Below, one piece after another: positions 26,682 through 35,240 of a DNA stretch of 61,424 bases. Positions within the stretch are counted from its first letter, which is position 1. Every line of letters begins with the position of its first letter. Both the position numbers and the translations under genes were made by a program. Under the pieces are notes generated by a model. It was not told the DNA's origin. It saw only the letters and a list, made by a program, of their open reading frames with translations, and did no database searches. This DNA comes from Cryobacterium cheniae (GTDB taxonomy: Bacteria > Actinomycetota > Actinomycetes > Actinomycetales > Microbacteriaceae), in the NCBI RefSeq assembly GCF_004403395.1, contig NZ_SOGN01000019.1, positions 1-61,424 on the forward strand, read 5' to 3'.

Positions 26682-26710
26682 TTGACACAGTTCGTGTCCG
26701 TGCCAAAAAT
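26682..26710 (+). promoter_or_regulatory. Possible promoter and dyad before the acyltransferase
   Basis: TTGACA (26682-26687), 17-nt spacer, AAAAAT (26705-26710). It overlaps GACAC-N5-GTGTC (26684-26698). The -10 is weak, so this is tentative. Confidence 0.3.
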
Positions 26711-26732
26711 GGTTTGAGGAGAATCGGAACAC

Positions 26733-27413
26733 ATGAAGACCCGCTTCACAGGTCTGCCGTCGGCAGATATGCATCTGGTCCATTCGCAGTGGGCTGTAAA
26801 GGTATTGATGATGTTTGCTAGGGGACTGCTGAAGAAGCCGTTCTTGGGGAGTTCAAAGGGGCTTCTCTTGCTCGGCCGCGGATCGAGGATAAGGAACGCT
26901 CAATTCGTTTCACATGCCGGGCGGCTCGTTGTCGAAGATTCTGCTGAGATTCAGGGGCTATCCAGGGAAGGGATAGTGTTCGGGCGCGATGTATCTGTTG
27001 GAAGTGGAACCTTGATTCGCCCCTCGAGCTACTACGGGGGCGAAATAGGAATCGGCCTGCAAGTAGGAGATCGATCCAGTTTCGGCGCAGATTGCTTTAT
27101 AGGATGCTCAGGGCGAATAGTCATCGGGTCTGATGTCATGATTGGCCCAGGGGTTCGGCTCTTCTCTGAAAACCACAATTTCGAACATACGGATCAAACA
27201 ATCAAGTCACAGGGCGTCACACGCAGTTACCTGAAAATCGGTGATGACTGTTGGATAGCCTCTGGAGTTACTTTGACAGCCGGCATCACGGTCGGTCGAG
27301 GTGCTGTCGTCGCGGCGGGCAGTGTCGTCACGACGGATGTTCCTGATTACGCAGTCGTCGCTGGCGTCCCAGCGAAAGTCATGAAGTATCGCGTTGCGGG
27401 GGCCGAAAAATGA
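26733..27413 (+). CDS. Hexapeptide-repeat acyltransferase (left-handed beta-helix)
   Basis: A 226-residue acetyltransferase of the WcaF/CysE-like fold, probably acetylating a sugar of the polysaccharide. Hexapeptide repeats run from about residue 70 to 215 (VVEDSAEI, IVIGSDVMIGPGV, LKIGDDCWIASGVTLTAGI, TVGRGAVVAAGSVVTTDV), with the active-site region ENHNFEHTD. ATG 26733 follows GAGGAGAA. Its last bases overlap the next gene (ATGA). The N-terminal 60 residues show no motif. Confidence 0.88.
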   Translation: MKTRFTGLPSADMHLVHSQWAVKVLMMFARGLLKKPFLGSSKGLLLLGRGSRIRNAQFVSHAGRLVVEDSAEIQGLSREGIVFGRDVSVGSGTLIRPSSYYGGEIGIGLQVGDRSSFGADCFIGCSGRIVIGSDVMIGPGVRLFSENHNFEHTDQTIKSQGVTRSYLKIGDDCWIASGVTLTAGITVGRGAVVAAGSVVTTDVPDYAVVAGVPAKVMKYRVAGAEK

Positions 27414-28516
27414 CAAATTCGCGAAACGTGCTTTTCGTTCATTCCTCAAACGAAATGTATGGGGCCGACAGGATGCTTCTTCGCGTTTTGGCTGCGCTTC
27501 CCGAGGGCGTAAAGCCGACTGTGTGGCTTCCGGACGACACTTCATCTGCTGCCAACTCACTGAGCACTCACCTGACGAAAGCCGGAATTGGCTACGAGGT
27601 TCGTGCCATGCCGGTACTGCGCCGAAAGTACCTGAATGCGCCAGGCCTTGCTCGATTGTTCAAGGGGATGATTGCCGGGACCTTTGCTCTGCGGAAGATG
27701 GCCCCTGATGCCGTTTTTTGTATGACCAGTGCCGTGCTCACATTCGCGCCTATTTCCCGCCTAGCTGGCGTGAAGAGTGTTGTGCTCTACAACCAGGAAA
27801 TATGGACTGACCGGGAAAGCTGGATTCTCGGGATCCTGGCGCGAGCATGTACCAACGCTGTCGCCATTTCGGATGCCTCTCTTAAGTCCTTGAGGGGACC
27901 AATCGCGAATAGAGCTGTTACCATCGCAAATGGTGTGCCCGATCGCGATCCCGCTTACGGGCCGATTGTTGATCGCTCGGGGCCGGTGCGTTTCTTCATA
28001 GGGAGTCGCTGGAATTCCTGGAAAGGACACGAGACACTTCTCGAGGCATGGGACTCAAACGTCGCGCCGGGTCTCTTGGTGATCGCAGGGTCCGCTCCAC
28101 CCCTTGGTCAAGGAGTGGATGTGGAGGGTCTCGTGGAAGCGCTGAAACACCCCGGCTCCGTGTCTGTCGTCGGCGAGACTGACGATGTCACAAAGCACAT
28201 TGACTATGCCGACTTCGTGATCATTCCATCGGATGCTCCAGAGCCGTTTGGCCTACTCGCGATTGAAGCCTTTGCACGTGCACGTCCAGTTATAGCGAGC
28301 GACGCCGGCGGCCTCGCTCGAATCGTCCAGCATGGACACACCGGTCTGAAGTTCCCGTCGCGGAATGCCTCCGAGTTGCGCCTCCTGCTTCAAACTGAAG
28401 CGACGCGGGAAAGGGCAATTCGCATGGGACGAGAGGCGCGTGCTGATTATGAAGAGAGCTATTCGTCGGAAAAGTTTCGAGTTCGTTTCGTCGAATTTTG
28501 GTCGACCCTGTTTTGA
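27410..28516 (+). CDS. GT4-type glycosyltransferase
   Basis: A 368-residue GT-B enzyme. The N-terminal acceptor domain begins NVLFVHSSNEMYGADRMLL; the donor domain carries SRWNSWKGHETLLEAW, IIPSDAPEPFGLLAIEAFA and GLARIVQHGHTGL, the E-x7-E motif of GT4 retaining enzymes. The start overlaps the stop of the acyltransferase by 4 bp, so the two are coupled. Donor and acceptor are unknown. Confidence 0.88.
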   Translation: MTNSRNVLFVHSSNEMYGADRMLLRVLAALPEGVKPTVWLPDDTSSAANSLSTHLTKAGIGYEVRAMPVLRRKYLNAPGLARLFKGMIAGTFALRKMAPDAVFCMTSAVLTFAPISRLAGVKSVVLYNQEIWTDRESWILGILARACTNAVAISDASLKSLRGPIANRAVTIANGVPDRDPAYGPIVDRSGPVRFFIGSRWNSWKGHETLLEAWDSNVAPGLLVIAGSAPPLGQGVDVEGLVEALKHPGSVSVVGETDDVTKHIDYADFVIIPSDAPEPFGLLAIEAFARARPVIASDAGGLARIVQHGHTGLKFPSRNASELRLLLQTEATRERAIRMGREARADYEESYSSEKFRVRFVEFWSTLF

Positions 28517-28764
28517 CATATCACTGTGTTCCACGGACGCGCAGAGCATCGGGCACAAATGGGTTCCCACGATCGTCGCGCTGCTCGTGTTGCCTTTGAA
28601 GGGCAACGGGCCGTCTTCTCCCGGACGAAGTGCAGGAGTCGTCACAACATCGAGAGGATCAACGCACGGGCTGGGAGGGGATTCGCTCACCTCCCCTCAC
28701 CGCACTGCTGCTGGGCTGAGCGGCGTTCCCAAGCGCAGCAGACATCATATGAAAGGGCTCGGAA

Positions 28765-29883
28765 ATGAAATCAGGCGCACTACGCGGTGAGTTGAAGCCA
28801 GAATCTCGATCGAATAATGGAGGCCAAAGGGTCAGGATTATCGATCCGAGTGCGGGCATCGGCGTCGGTCACCATGCGCACTGGTTTCGGCTCCTTGACG
28901 ATTCATTGAATGCGCATGACTTGCCTGCCACAGCCGAGGCGCCAGACGTTGACGGCGAGAAGGAGGGGTGGTCGAGGTGGTACTGCCGTGCAATCGACAA
29001 CAGCATCGATGCGGGGCCAAGTCACCTCGTCTTCTCATCCGCGGACGACGCTTTAACTTCGATGCTGCGCAAGTCCCTGAGACTTCGTAGGAACCACCTA
29101 AATGTTCATGCCTTATTCTTCAGGTTGAGCAGACAGCCCCGGGCGGGCGGGCGGGCGGCGTTTGCAGTGAAGATTGTCTTGCTTTTCGCACTGCGAATGT
29201 TGATCCCGGGGTTTCGTGCGTACGTGCTTGAGCTCCCGATTGGAGCGCCCCCCAAATGGCACAGATGGGTGCAACTTATTCCGGTGGTTGATTCCTCAGC
29301 ATTTGAAGTCGGTCAACCTGTTGGGGTCGCTGAGGCCCGATCAGCATACGGCGGAAGCCTTCCGGCTGAGAATCAGATCATTTTGGTGATCGGCATGCTT
29401 GGGCCAGGAAAACATGTGGACTCCTTTTTGCACATGTGGAATGAGGCTCCAATTGAAGGCGCGTCGCTAGTGTTTGCGGGCGTGGCGGAGCCACCCACCC
29501 ACGAGGCGCTGCGGTCGGCAGCAGAGACCAACGTTGGAATTGTGTACATCTCAGGTCGGCTCACGGATGTTGTGTTTGACCATCTTCTGGAGAGCGCCGA
29601 CGTGGTCGCAGCCGTTTACCGCTACTCCGCTTCCAGCGGAGTAGCGCTGAGAGCACTCGCCTTGGGCACGGCGTTAGTTGTCGGAGGGTCCAAGGTTCTG
29701 ACAACACAATTGAGAGGAACTCCGGGGGTCGTTGTTGCTGAGGACACCTCTGCGGCGGAGCTATCGCGGGCCATTCGCATTGCGTTGGGAACTCGAGTTC
29801 CCCCTCTTCAGCTGGATCCAAATAATTCTGCAGTCTTTCCTAGGCCGATAGTTGAGTCGATTCTTAAAGCGGAATCGACGTGA
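28765..29883 (+). CDS. Putative GT-B-fold glycosyltransferase
   Basis: A 372-residue protein beginning after AAAGGG upstream of ATG 28765. VRIIDPSAGIGVGHHAHWF near the start is a Gly/His-rich loop as in GT-B acceptor domains. The second half (ILVIGMLGPGKHVDSFLHMW, LVFAGVAEPPTHEALRSAA, ESADVVAAVYRYSASSGVAL) resembles a GT1/GT4 donor domain, without a clear E-x7-E motif. The fold call is moderate and activity is not certain. The preceding 248 bp contain no gene, only a weak hairpin (28589-28607). Its stop overlaps the flippase start (GTGA). Confidence 0.65.
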   Translation: MKSGALRGELKPESRSNNGGQRVRIIDPSAGIGVGHHAHWFRLLDDSLNAHDLPATAEAPDVDGEKEGWSRWYCRAIDNSIDAGPSHLVFSSADDALTSMLRKSLRLRRNHLNVHALFFRLSRQPRAGGRAAFAVKIVLLFALRMLIPGFRAYVLELPIGAPPKWHRWVQLIPVVDSSAFEVGQPVGVAEARSAYGGSLPAENQIILVIGMLGPGKHVDSFLHMWNEAPIEGASLVFAGVAEPPTHEALRSAAETNVGIVYISGRLTDVVFDHLLESADVVAAVYRYSASSGVALRALALGTALVVGGSKVLTTQLRGTPGVVVAEDTSAAELSRAIRIALGTRVPPLQLDPNNSAVFPRPIVESILKAEST

Positions 29884-31091
29884 GAAGGCTCTTCAAGAGT
29901 CGTAGCTTTTCCTTTTCCTTCTCTCAAGCTGTCTTTTCGCTTTCCAATTTTCTACTTAATCTGGTCCTGCTGCGCGGGCTGAGCCCGGCGGAGTTTGGCT
30001 CAGCATCTTTGGCGCTGACATTCGTCTACTTTGTTGTTGCGTTTCAACGCAGCCTCGTTGGGGACATGATGATTGTCTTCGCATCGCGATCAGTGAGTGT
30101 TGCTGTGTCCGGGGTGATGGTCGTTGCAGGTGTTGCTGCGTTCGCGTCGGTGGGAATGACGGTTGCCTGGGCACTAATGCCCGCCAGTATCCCGATCTAT
30201 TTGCCGCTTATGGCTGGGCTGATTGTTCTCCAAGATGGTCTTCGTTATGCGGTGGCGTCGAGCGGGACCGCAGCTGACCTCCTACGCGGGGACGCCGTCT
30301 GGATTGCGAGTAGTCTGGCTGCCGCCTGGCTCGCAGTCACCGGCGTACAGGACACTGGAACGACGATCCTTGTTTGGTCAGTCGGCGCTTCAGTTACTGC
30401 CCTGCTCTTGCTGGTCCAAGTCCGTCGGGCATCTAACGGGGTGGATCGCCGGGTCGGATTCTTCCGATTCACTGGCAGTCTCGGTCTCTGGAACAGTGGG
30501 CAATTCCTTGTAAGCAACGGGACCATTCAGGCAGCGCTTACCGCAACGGCTATCGCCGTGGGGTCGCAGGACTTCGCGGGGTATCGTGCGATGCAAATAC
30601 TCTTGGGTCCTTTACTGACAGCTGTTCTTGCCTTCGCGTCCCCTCTGCTTCTTTGGATCTCCAAGCAAGGAACTGACGATTGGACCGCAAAGCATGCAGT
30701 CATCGGAGGCGGCGTCCTCGCCGTCCTGATGGGCGCAGCTGGTCTTGTCGTGCTTGCAGCTTCGCACTCTCTGATTCTTTTGGTCTCAGGGCGCGAGTAC
30801 ATTCAGTATTCTCCGCTGCTGCTGCCTGGGTTGGTAGCGCTGGTTTTCGTCGCCGCCAACGTGCCCATCGCCTCGACTTTCACGTCCCTCGGCAAGGGGC
30901 GAGTCTTCTTCGTCACTTCGGTAGCCGTGACAGTGCCTGCATCGTTGGTTGTGGTCTTTTCTGCATACGCAGTTGGGATTGAGTGCGCTGCTTGGGCTAC
31001 TGCTGCCCAATACGGCCTGATTGCAGGTGTATGTGCCTACGTACTGGTGCGAATTCATCCTTCGCGGCCCCGCGATGTAGATCCGCGTTGA
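29880..31091 (+). CDS. Wzx-type polysaccharide flippase (MOP superfamily)
   Basis: A 403-residue integral membrane protein with about 11-12 predicted helices. The N-terminus FSFSQAVFSLSNFLLNLVLL, followed by RGLSPAEFGSASLALTFVYF, is typical of O-antigen/teichoic-acid flippases (MATE/MVF superfamily). It is translated from GTG 29880 within the previous stop. It would move lipid-linked repeat units outward for polymerisation. A bidirectional terminator follows at 31101-31145. Confidence 0.85.
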   Translation: MRRLFKSRSFSFSFSQAVFSLSNFLLNLVLLRGLSPAEFGSASLALTFVYFVVAFQRSLVGDMMIVFASRSVSVAVSGVMVVAGVAAFASVGMTVAWALMPASIPIYLPLMAGLIVLQDGLRYAVASSGTAADLLRGDAVWIASSLAAAWLAVTGVQDTGTTILVWSVGASVTALLLLVQVRRASNGVDRRVGFFRFTGSLGLWNSGQFLVSNGTIQAALTATAIAVGSQDFAGYRAMQILLGPLLTAVLAFASPLLLWISKQGTDDWTAKHAVIGGGVLAVLMGAAGLVVLAASHSLILLVSGREYIQYSPLLLPGLVALVFVAANVPIASTFTSLGKGRVFFVTSVAVTVPASLVVVFSAYAVGIECAAWATAAQYGLIAGVCAYVLVRIHPSRPRDVDPR

Positions 31092-31100
31092 CACACAGCG

Positions 31101-31145
31101 AAAACAGGGCAACTTCTGCCAAGCGAGTTTGAGCGGCCCTGTTTT
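31101..31145. terminator. Bidirectional terminator between flippase and glycosyltransferase genes
   Basis: Perfect 10-bp stem AAAACAGGGC (31101-31110) / GCCCTGTTTT (31136-31145) with a 25-nt loop. It gives a 3' T-tract on both strands between convergent genes. Confidence 0.8.
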
Positions 31146-31199
31146 AACTGGCACTATGAACGGCCGTTCTGGTCTATCCTCTCCCTGAGGGAATAGAAC

Positions 31200-32174
31200 T
31201 TAGTCGGATGCTCGAGCGAAGCGCATTAGTTGTTGTACTCTCACTTCCCAGGTCCCAACCTCCAAAAGGCGCGAGTGTGCCCTATCTACTCGGTCTTGGA
31301 ATAGGTGAGGCGAGTCGGTCAAGGTCTTCAAGAGATCGGGCAGCTCGCTCAGGGATACGTTCACACCCGGGCAGAAGCCGAACAAAGTCGTCATTTCTTG
31401 AGGCACGTGTCCGACAATGAGCGTCTTAGTTGCGACCGCTTCGAGATACCTGTGTGTCATGGACTCCCAGTGGCCGGTGCGCCCATCTGGGTGCGATACG
31501 GCGCCTGGATAGCACAGAAGCGCCTGTGACGCCTGGAGAGCTGAAATTAAATCTGCACGCGTCGGAAGAAAGACCATGGGGGACAGCGGATCCTTAAAGC
31601 GGTGCTGGCGCCCGAGGCGCTCGAGCGTTTCGCGAACCATGTCATGACCTGCCGCGTAGCGTCGACCGATTTCCAATACGCAGGTGGATCGCGATGAAAG
31701 GCTGGGACCAGGTAGGTAGAGCGCTTCATCAATAGCTTCCGGAAGCCACAGGATTTCGATATCGGGAAACTCCGCCGACCAGAACTCTGCAGCTTGACTG
31801 GACGTAAACGCAATTCGCTTCAGAGCATAGCGCCGAATGAAATCACGCCACTCGGCCTCGCGCGACGGCCAACAATCCCAGACGAACGGGACAATCTCGT
31901 GTAGTGCGCCGTACGGATGTAACTGCCTCTCCGCCAAGCCCATAAGCCCAATTATCGACGTGGTCTTGGCTCCCGAGAGGCGCGGGGGTGTCAGCCGTAA
32001 CTTTGCGAAGGACCGCCCAAATACGTCCCAAAAACTCGGCCAGGCGTGTCCCTTCAGCGGGCGGGCCCCGGCCAAGTTCAGGGCGATCTCAAGATCCTGC
32101 AGGATGAGTTCGGAAAATTCTTCTCCCTTGCGGGTCTCGATATAGGTGACACTAGGTGTTTCGGGCGTAGTCAC
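31200..32174 (-). CDS. Glycosyltransferase-like protein (GT1/GT4 style)
   Basis: A 324-residue protein on the minus strand, starting at GTG 32174 after AGGGAGGA. Features: VTYIETRKGEEFSEL near the start, IVPFVWDCWPSREAEWRDFI, IEILWLPEAIDEALY, then MTHRYLEAVATKTLIVG and PGVNVSLSELPDLLKTL, the usual end of a group 1 glycosyltransferase that resets storage of donor contacts. It has the C-terminal donor half but a reduced N-terminal domain. It is probably co-transcribed with the Wzy-like gene upstream on the same strand. Confidence 0.75.
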   Translation of the reverse strand: MTTPETPSVTYIETRKGEEFSELILQDLEIALNLAGARPLKGHAWPSFWDVFGRSFAKLRLTPPRLSGAKTTSIIGLMGLAERQLHPYGALHEIVPFVWDCWPSREAEWRDFIRRYALKRIAFTSSQAAEFWSAEFPDIEILWLPEAIDEALYLPGPSLSSRSTCVLEIGRRYAAGHDMVRETLERLGRQHRFKDPLSPMVFLPTRADLISALQASQALLCYPGAVSHPDGRTGHWESMTHRYLEAVATKTLIVGHVPQEMTTLFGFCPGVNVSLSELPDLLKTLTDSPHLFQDRVDRAHSRLLEVGTWEVRVQQLMRFARASD

Positions 32175-32274
32175 TCGTGCATCCTCCCTCTCCTGCGCGT
32201 GTCCTGATATTTGAGATCTTGCAAGGTTCGTTCCGCCTAGTCATCGAGTGGCCATTCCGTCTTCAGTCCATGAA

Positions 32275-33555
32275 TCAAATGAGCATGGCACTCTTGTACT
32301 CGGAGTTCGACGGAGTAGGCGCCACAATGACCTTGGCCGAAGGTCGACTGCCGCCAATCGCGCCTGCGGCGACTGCGATGGAGGCAGCGGAAGCCATAGG
32401 GCTGAATAGAAGGTCCCAACATGCCAGGAGCCCAAGGAACGCAACTGCCATCTCAAAGGGCCGAACGTTTTGGAAGATTCGGGTCACACCCAGTAATAAG
32501 TACAGCCCGACGATGGCGGCGGCTACAAAACCCAGGACTCCGAAGTGGAACCAAACGTTAGCTAAGGAAGAGTGCAGGTCCACTCGATCGCCAAAAACCT
32601 GGCTGTAAAAATATGGACCGGCTGTGTCTCCACCCACGCCCCTGACGCCGGTCATAGCTTCGGACATGGCGAATGTTGATGGCGTGCTCCCCACCCCGAA
32701 TCCGGGAGGGTAGATTCGCATGAGCTCCATGGTGGCGCCCCACTCTGTTCGGCCTCCAAGGATTGGGTTTTGCCCGAGTGCTGTCTGTCGAACGGCTCTC
32801 TCTTGTAGGCCGGCACCGGCAAGTCCGCTGACAATGACCTGATTGATTGTGATTGCAGTTATCCCGACGATCCCAGAAAGGTACAGCAGGACACTCGCTG
32901 GACGCCGTGCTCCCAATCTTCCAACTGGCTTGGACAGTACGTCGACCAGTAGCACGACGATGCACAGGACCGCCATGCTCCGGAAGTCCATCGTGAGGTT
33001 AGCGAAGATCAGGACGAACAACGTGCCCCGGCGAATAAACGGCCGCAAGCGGTCCACCAATAGCAGGGCAATCACGGTGACGCCGGTGCTCCCCGCGAAC
33101 TTCCACCAATTGTCTGTTTGGCCGAGCTGGAACAGAGACGAGAAGACAGCCCCGAGACCGACGAGAAACAGGGCGACGGACAAGTGCAGCTGCCCAAACG
33201 CCCAGCGACAAGCGAGAGCAGCTACCGTAAGTCCCAGCAGCCAAACGACCATTTCCGACACCACGAAGAAACTGCCTGTCGTACCGAATCGAGCGGGTAC
33301 CGTGACTGCCAGCAGGATGCCACCTAATATGACGGTCATTACCGTAATAGCAGCGGTCCAACCGAATCGGCCCCTCAACGTGACGGGTAAGAGCGCGAAC
33401 CCGAGGATCGCAGCTATCGGGAGAGAAGAAATACCCGGTACGCGAAGTAGAGCAGTCGCCAAAACCAACCCCGCCATGAATCGGGTCAACGCAACAAAAG
33501 GCGCTGTGCGGATTGAAGGGTTCGAGTAGAGCCTCCCAATGCGAGTACTTGACAT
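32275..33555 (-). CDS. Wzy-like O-antigen/exopolysaccharide polymerase
   Basis: A 426-residue membrane protein with about 11 helices and a large extracytoplasmic loop (about 225-330) containing QNPILGGRTEWGATMELMR, then PPGFGVGSTPSTF and HSSLANVWFHFG, the layout of O-antigen ligases/polymerases. ATG 33555 is preferred because AGAGGG lies 6 nt upstream; an in-frame ATG 24 bp earlier (33579) lacks a ribosome site. With the flippase it gives a Wzx/Wzy-dependent pathway. It is oriented against the main operon. Confidence 0.82.
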   Translation of the reverse strand: MSSTRIGRLYSNPSIRTAPFVALTRFMAGLVLATALLRVPGISSLPIAAILGFALLPVTLRGRFGWTAAITVMTVILGGILLAVTVPARFGTTGSFFVVSEMVVWLLGLTVAALACRWAFGQLHLSVALFLVGLGAVFSSLFQLGQTDNWWKFAGSTGVTVIALLLVDRLRPFIRRGTLFVLIFANLTMDFRSMAVLCIVVLLVDVLSKPVGRLGARRPASVLLYLSGIVGITAITINQVIVSGLAGAGLQERAVRQTALGQNPILGGRTEWGATMELMRIYPPGFGVGSTPSTFAMSEAMTGVRGVGGDTAGPYFYSQVFGDRVDLHSSLANVWFHFGVLGFVAAAIVGLYLLLGVTRIFQNVRPFEMAVAFLGLLACWDLLFSPMASAASIAVAAGAIGGSRPSAKVIVAPTPSNSEYKSAMLI

Positions 33556-33579
33556 CTTGGACCCTCTGGAAGCGTTCAT

Positions 33580-34277
33580 GCCGGGCTTTTAGACTACTTC
33601 AAACTGGATCGGCACAGTCCAGCCGGGAATTCCAGTCAATCATTCCTGTCGCTATCTGCAGTGCGATGGACCGCAAACCTGTGCGTCGGCACCCGAGCTT
33701 CTGACATTTAGAAGGCCCTGAAAAAATTGGGCCTTCCGGCCCGACGAATCTGTCACGCAGTGAGCTTATGTCGAGGCAAATCGTTGTGAGTCCAGCCCAC
33801 TAGTGCAGGCCAGGACGAGGAGCCACGCGCCCATGGGGTTGCCTCACCGAACCAGGGCCGGTCCGGTCTGAGAGCTTGGTCTGGAATAGCCGCGCGGCCC
33901 AAACAAGGCGACTCTGCGTGCCTGGCTTCGTGTTCGCTTCGCGAGGCGTGCGAACCGTGCTGTCACCAAAGGTCTGTCAGCCTGGCCCCTTATCTGGGTC
34001 CTCCAGCTTGAGGGCGAATAGCAGGCAAGACGAGCCAAAGCTGATCGCCACCGAAACGACATCTCTCGCCCCACTATCGATCACGCAACCAGCAGCCCTC
34101 AAGGCTGACAGTCAAGTCGACTTGACGGAGGCCTAGCGTCAAGAACCGTTTACCCATTTCGTCAGGCAATCCGAACGCTGACTAGGTCTCAACGAGGGCC
34201 CGGACAATGCGACAGGCTAGGCTCGAATCATTGTTTGGCGCCGTCAATGAGCGTCAAGACCGAAGCGGGGGAGTCAC
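33580..34277. other. 700-bp gap without a recognisable gene
   Basis: Two short open frames (33844-34074 minus, 33876-34136 plus) overlap on opposite strands; neither has a ribosome site or a familiar motif. A hairpin (33711-33736) is the only clear structure. The stretch has intermediate GC and could be a decayed gene, a long 5' region for the colC-like gene, or the junction of two acquired segments. Confidence 0.6.
33711..33736. terminator. Hairpin with A/T-rich loop
   Basis: GAAGGCCC (33711-33718) / GGGCCTTC (33729-33736), loop TGAAAAAATT. No following T-tract on the plus strand, so terminator activity is doubtful. Confidence 0.4.
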
Positions 34278-35240
34278 TTGCGGGCATTATTGACGGGTGG
34301 AAACGGGATGCTGGCGCGAAGCATCAAAGATTCTTGGGACCGGCTGCGACCCGACGATGAGCTCATCGTCGTCAGGCGCGAGGACGCCGACCTGACGGAT
34401 GCCGTGGCCACGAAAGCAATGATTAGGGGCGCAAGGCCCGAAATCGTCCTGCATGCGGCCGCCCGAGTCGGTGGGATTGCCGCGAACATCGCGGATCCGG
34501 CAGGTTTTTTGATGGACAATCTTCTTATCGATTCCAGCGTACTCAAGGCTGCATTTGACTTAGGGGTGGAGAAGGTTGTCTACTTCGGCAGCTCATGCAT
34601 GTACCCGCGTGACTATCGGCAGCCTCTGATGGAAGCCGACCTACTGGCCGCGCCCCTCGAGCCCACGAATGAAGGCTATGCGCTCTCTAAGATAGTCGCG
34701 GCCAAATATTGCGAGTACGTGGCAGATCAGTTTGGGCGCAGCTTCCGTGTCGTTATCCCCTCCAACCTCTATGGGCCGGATGATGATTATTCTCTCGGCC
34801 ACGGACACCTGGTCGCCGCCGCGATTGCCAAAGCGCATGCTGCAAAGCTTGCGGGTTCAACTCAAATTGGTGTTTGGGGAGATGGGACGGCCCTGCGGGA
34901 ATTCACTTACGTGGGCGACCTGGCATCCTGGGTGGTTGCGAACTTGGATCGTATCGATTCATGGCCGACGATGATGAACCTTGGTTTCGGAAGAGACCAT
35001 TCGGTGCTCGACTATTACCAGGCGGCCATGGAAGTAGTCGGCTGGAAATGCGAACTGGTTCTCGACACAAGTAAGCCAGCAGGAATGCATCAAAAACTGA
35101 TGAGTTCCGACGTAGCTAAGCAGCATGGCTGGGCCCCTCAGACAGAACTGCTTGACGGGATGCGGATTGCGTACCGTCGGTTCCTTGATGTCTCCCCAAC
35201 CAATAATTCCCACTCAACGAGAGAAACTCCCACACAATGA
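34278..35240 (+). CDS. GDP-L-colitose synthase-like (ColC/Fcl family)
   Basis: A 320-residue short-chain dehydrogenase of the GDP-fucose synthase family: an NADPH-dependent C-5 epimerase / C-4 reductase. TTG 34278 follows GGGGGAG. TGGNGMLARS is the dinucleotide loop; GSSCMYP and Tyr134-x3-Lys138 (YALSK) are catalytic, followed by SNLYGPDDDYSLGHGHL. By itself it could be Fcl, making GDP-L-fucose, but its stop overlaps the start of a ColD-type dehydratase and gmd is downstream, so the colitose-type ColC role is favoured. Substrate choice is inference from neighbours. Confidence 0.85.
   Translation: MRALLTGGNGMLARSIKDSWDRLRPDDELIVVRREDADLTDAVATKAMIRGARPEIVLHAAARVGGIAANIADPAGFLMDNLLIDSSVLKAAFDLGVEKVVYFGSSCMYPRDYRQPLMEADLLAAPLEPTNEGYALSKIVAAKYCEYVADQFGRSFRVVIPSNLYGPDDDYSLGHGHLVAAAIAKAHAAKLAGSTQIGVWGDGTALREFTYVGDLASWVVANLDRIDSWPTMMNLGFGRDHSVLDYYQAAMEVVGWKCELVLDTSKPAGMHQKLMSSDVAKQHGWAPQTELLDGMRIAYRRFLDVSPTNNSHSTRETPTQ

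Noticed and set aside
34278..35240. Plain GDP-L-fucose synthase as the final call
   Set aside because: Not excluded from its own sequence, but the overlapping ColD-like gene makes a GDP-fucose end product less likely than a dideoxy sugar.
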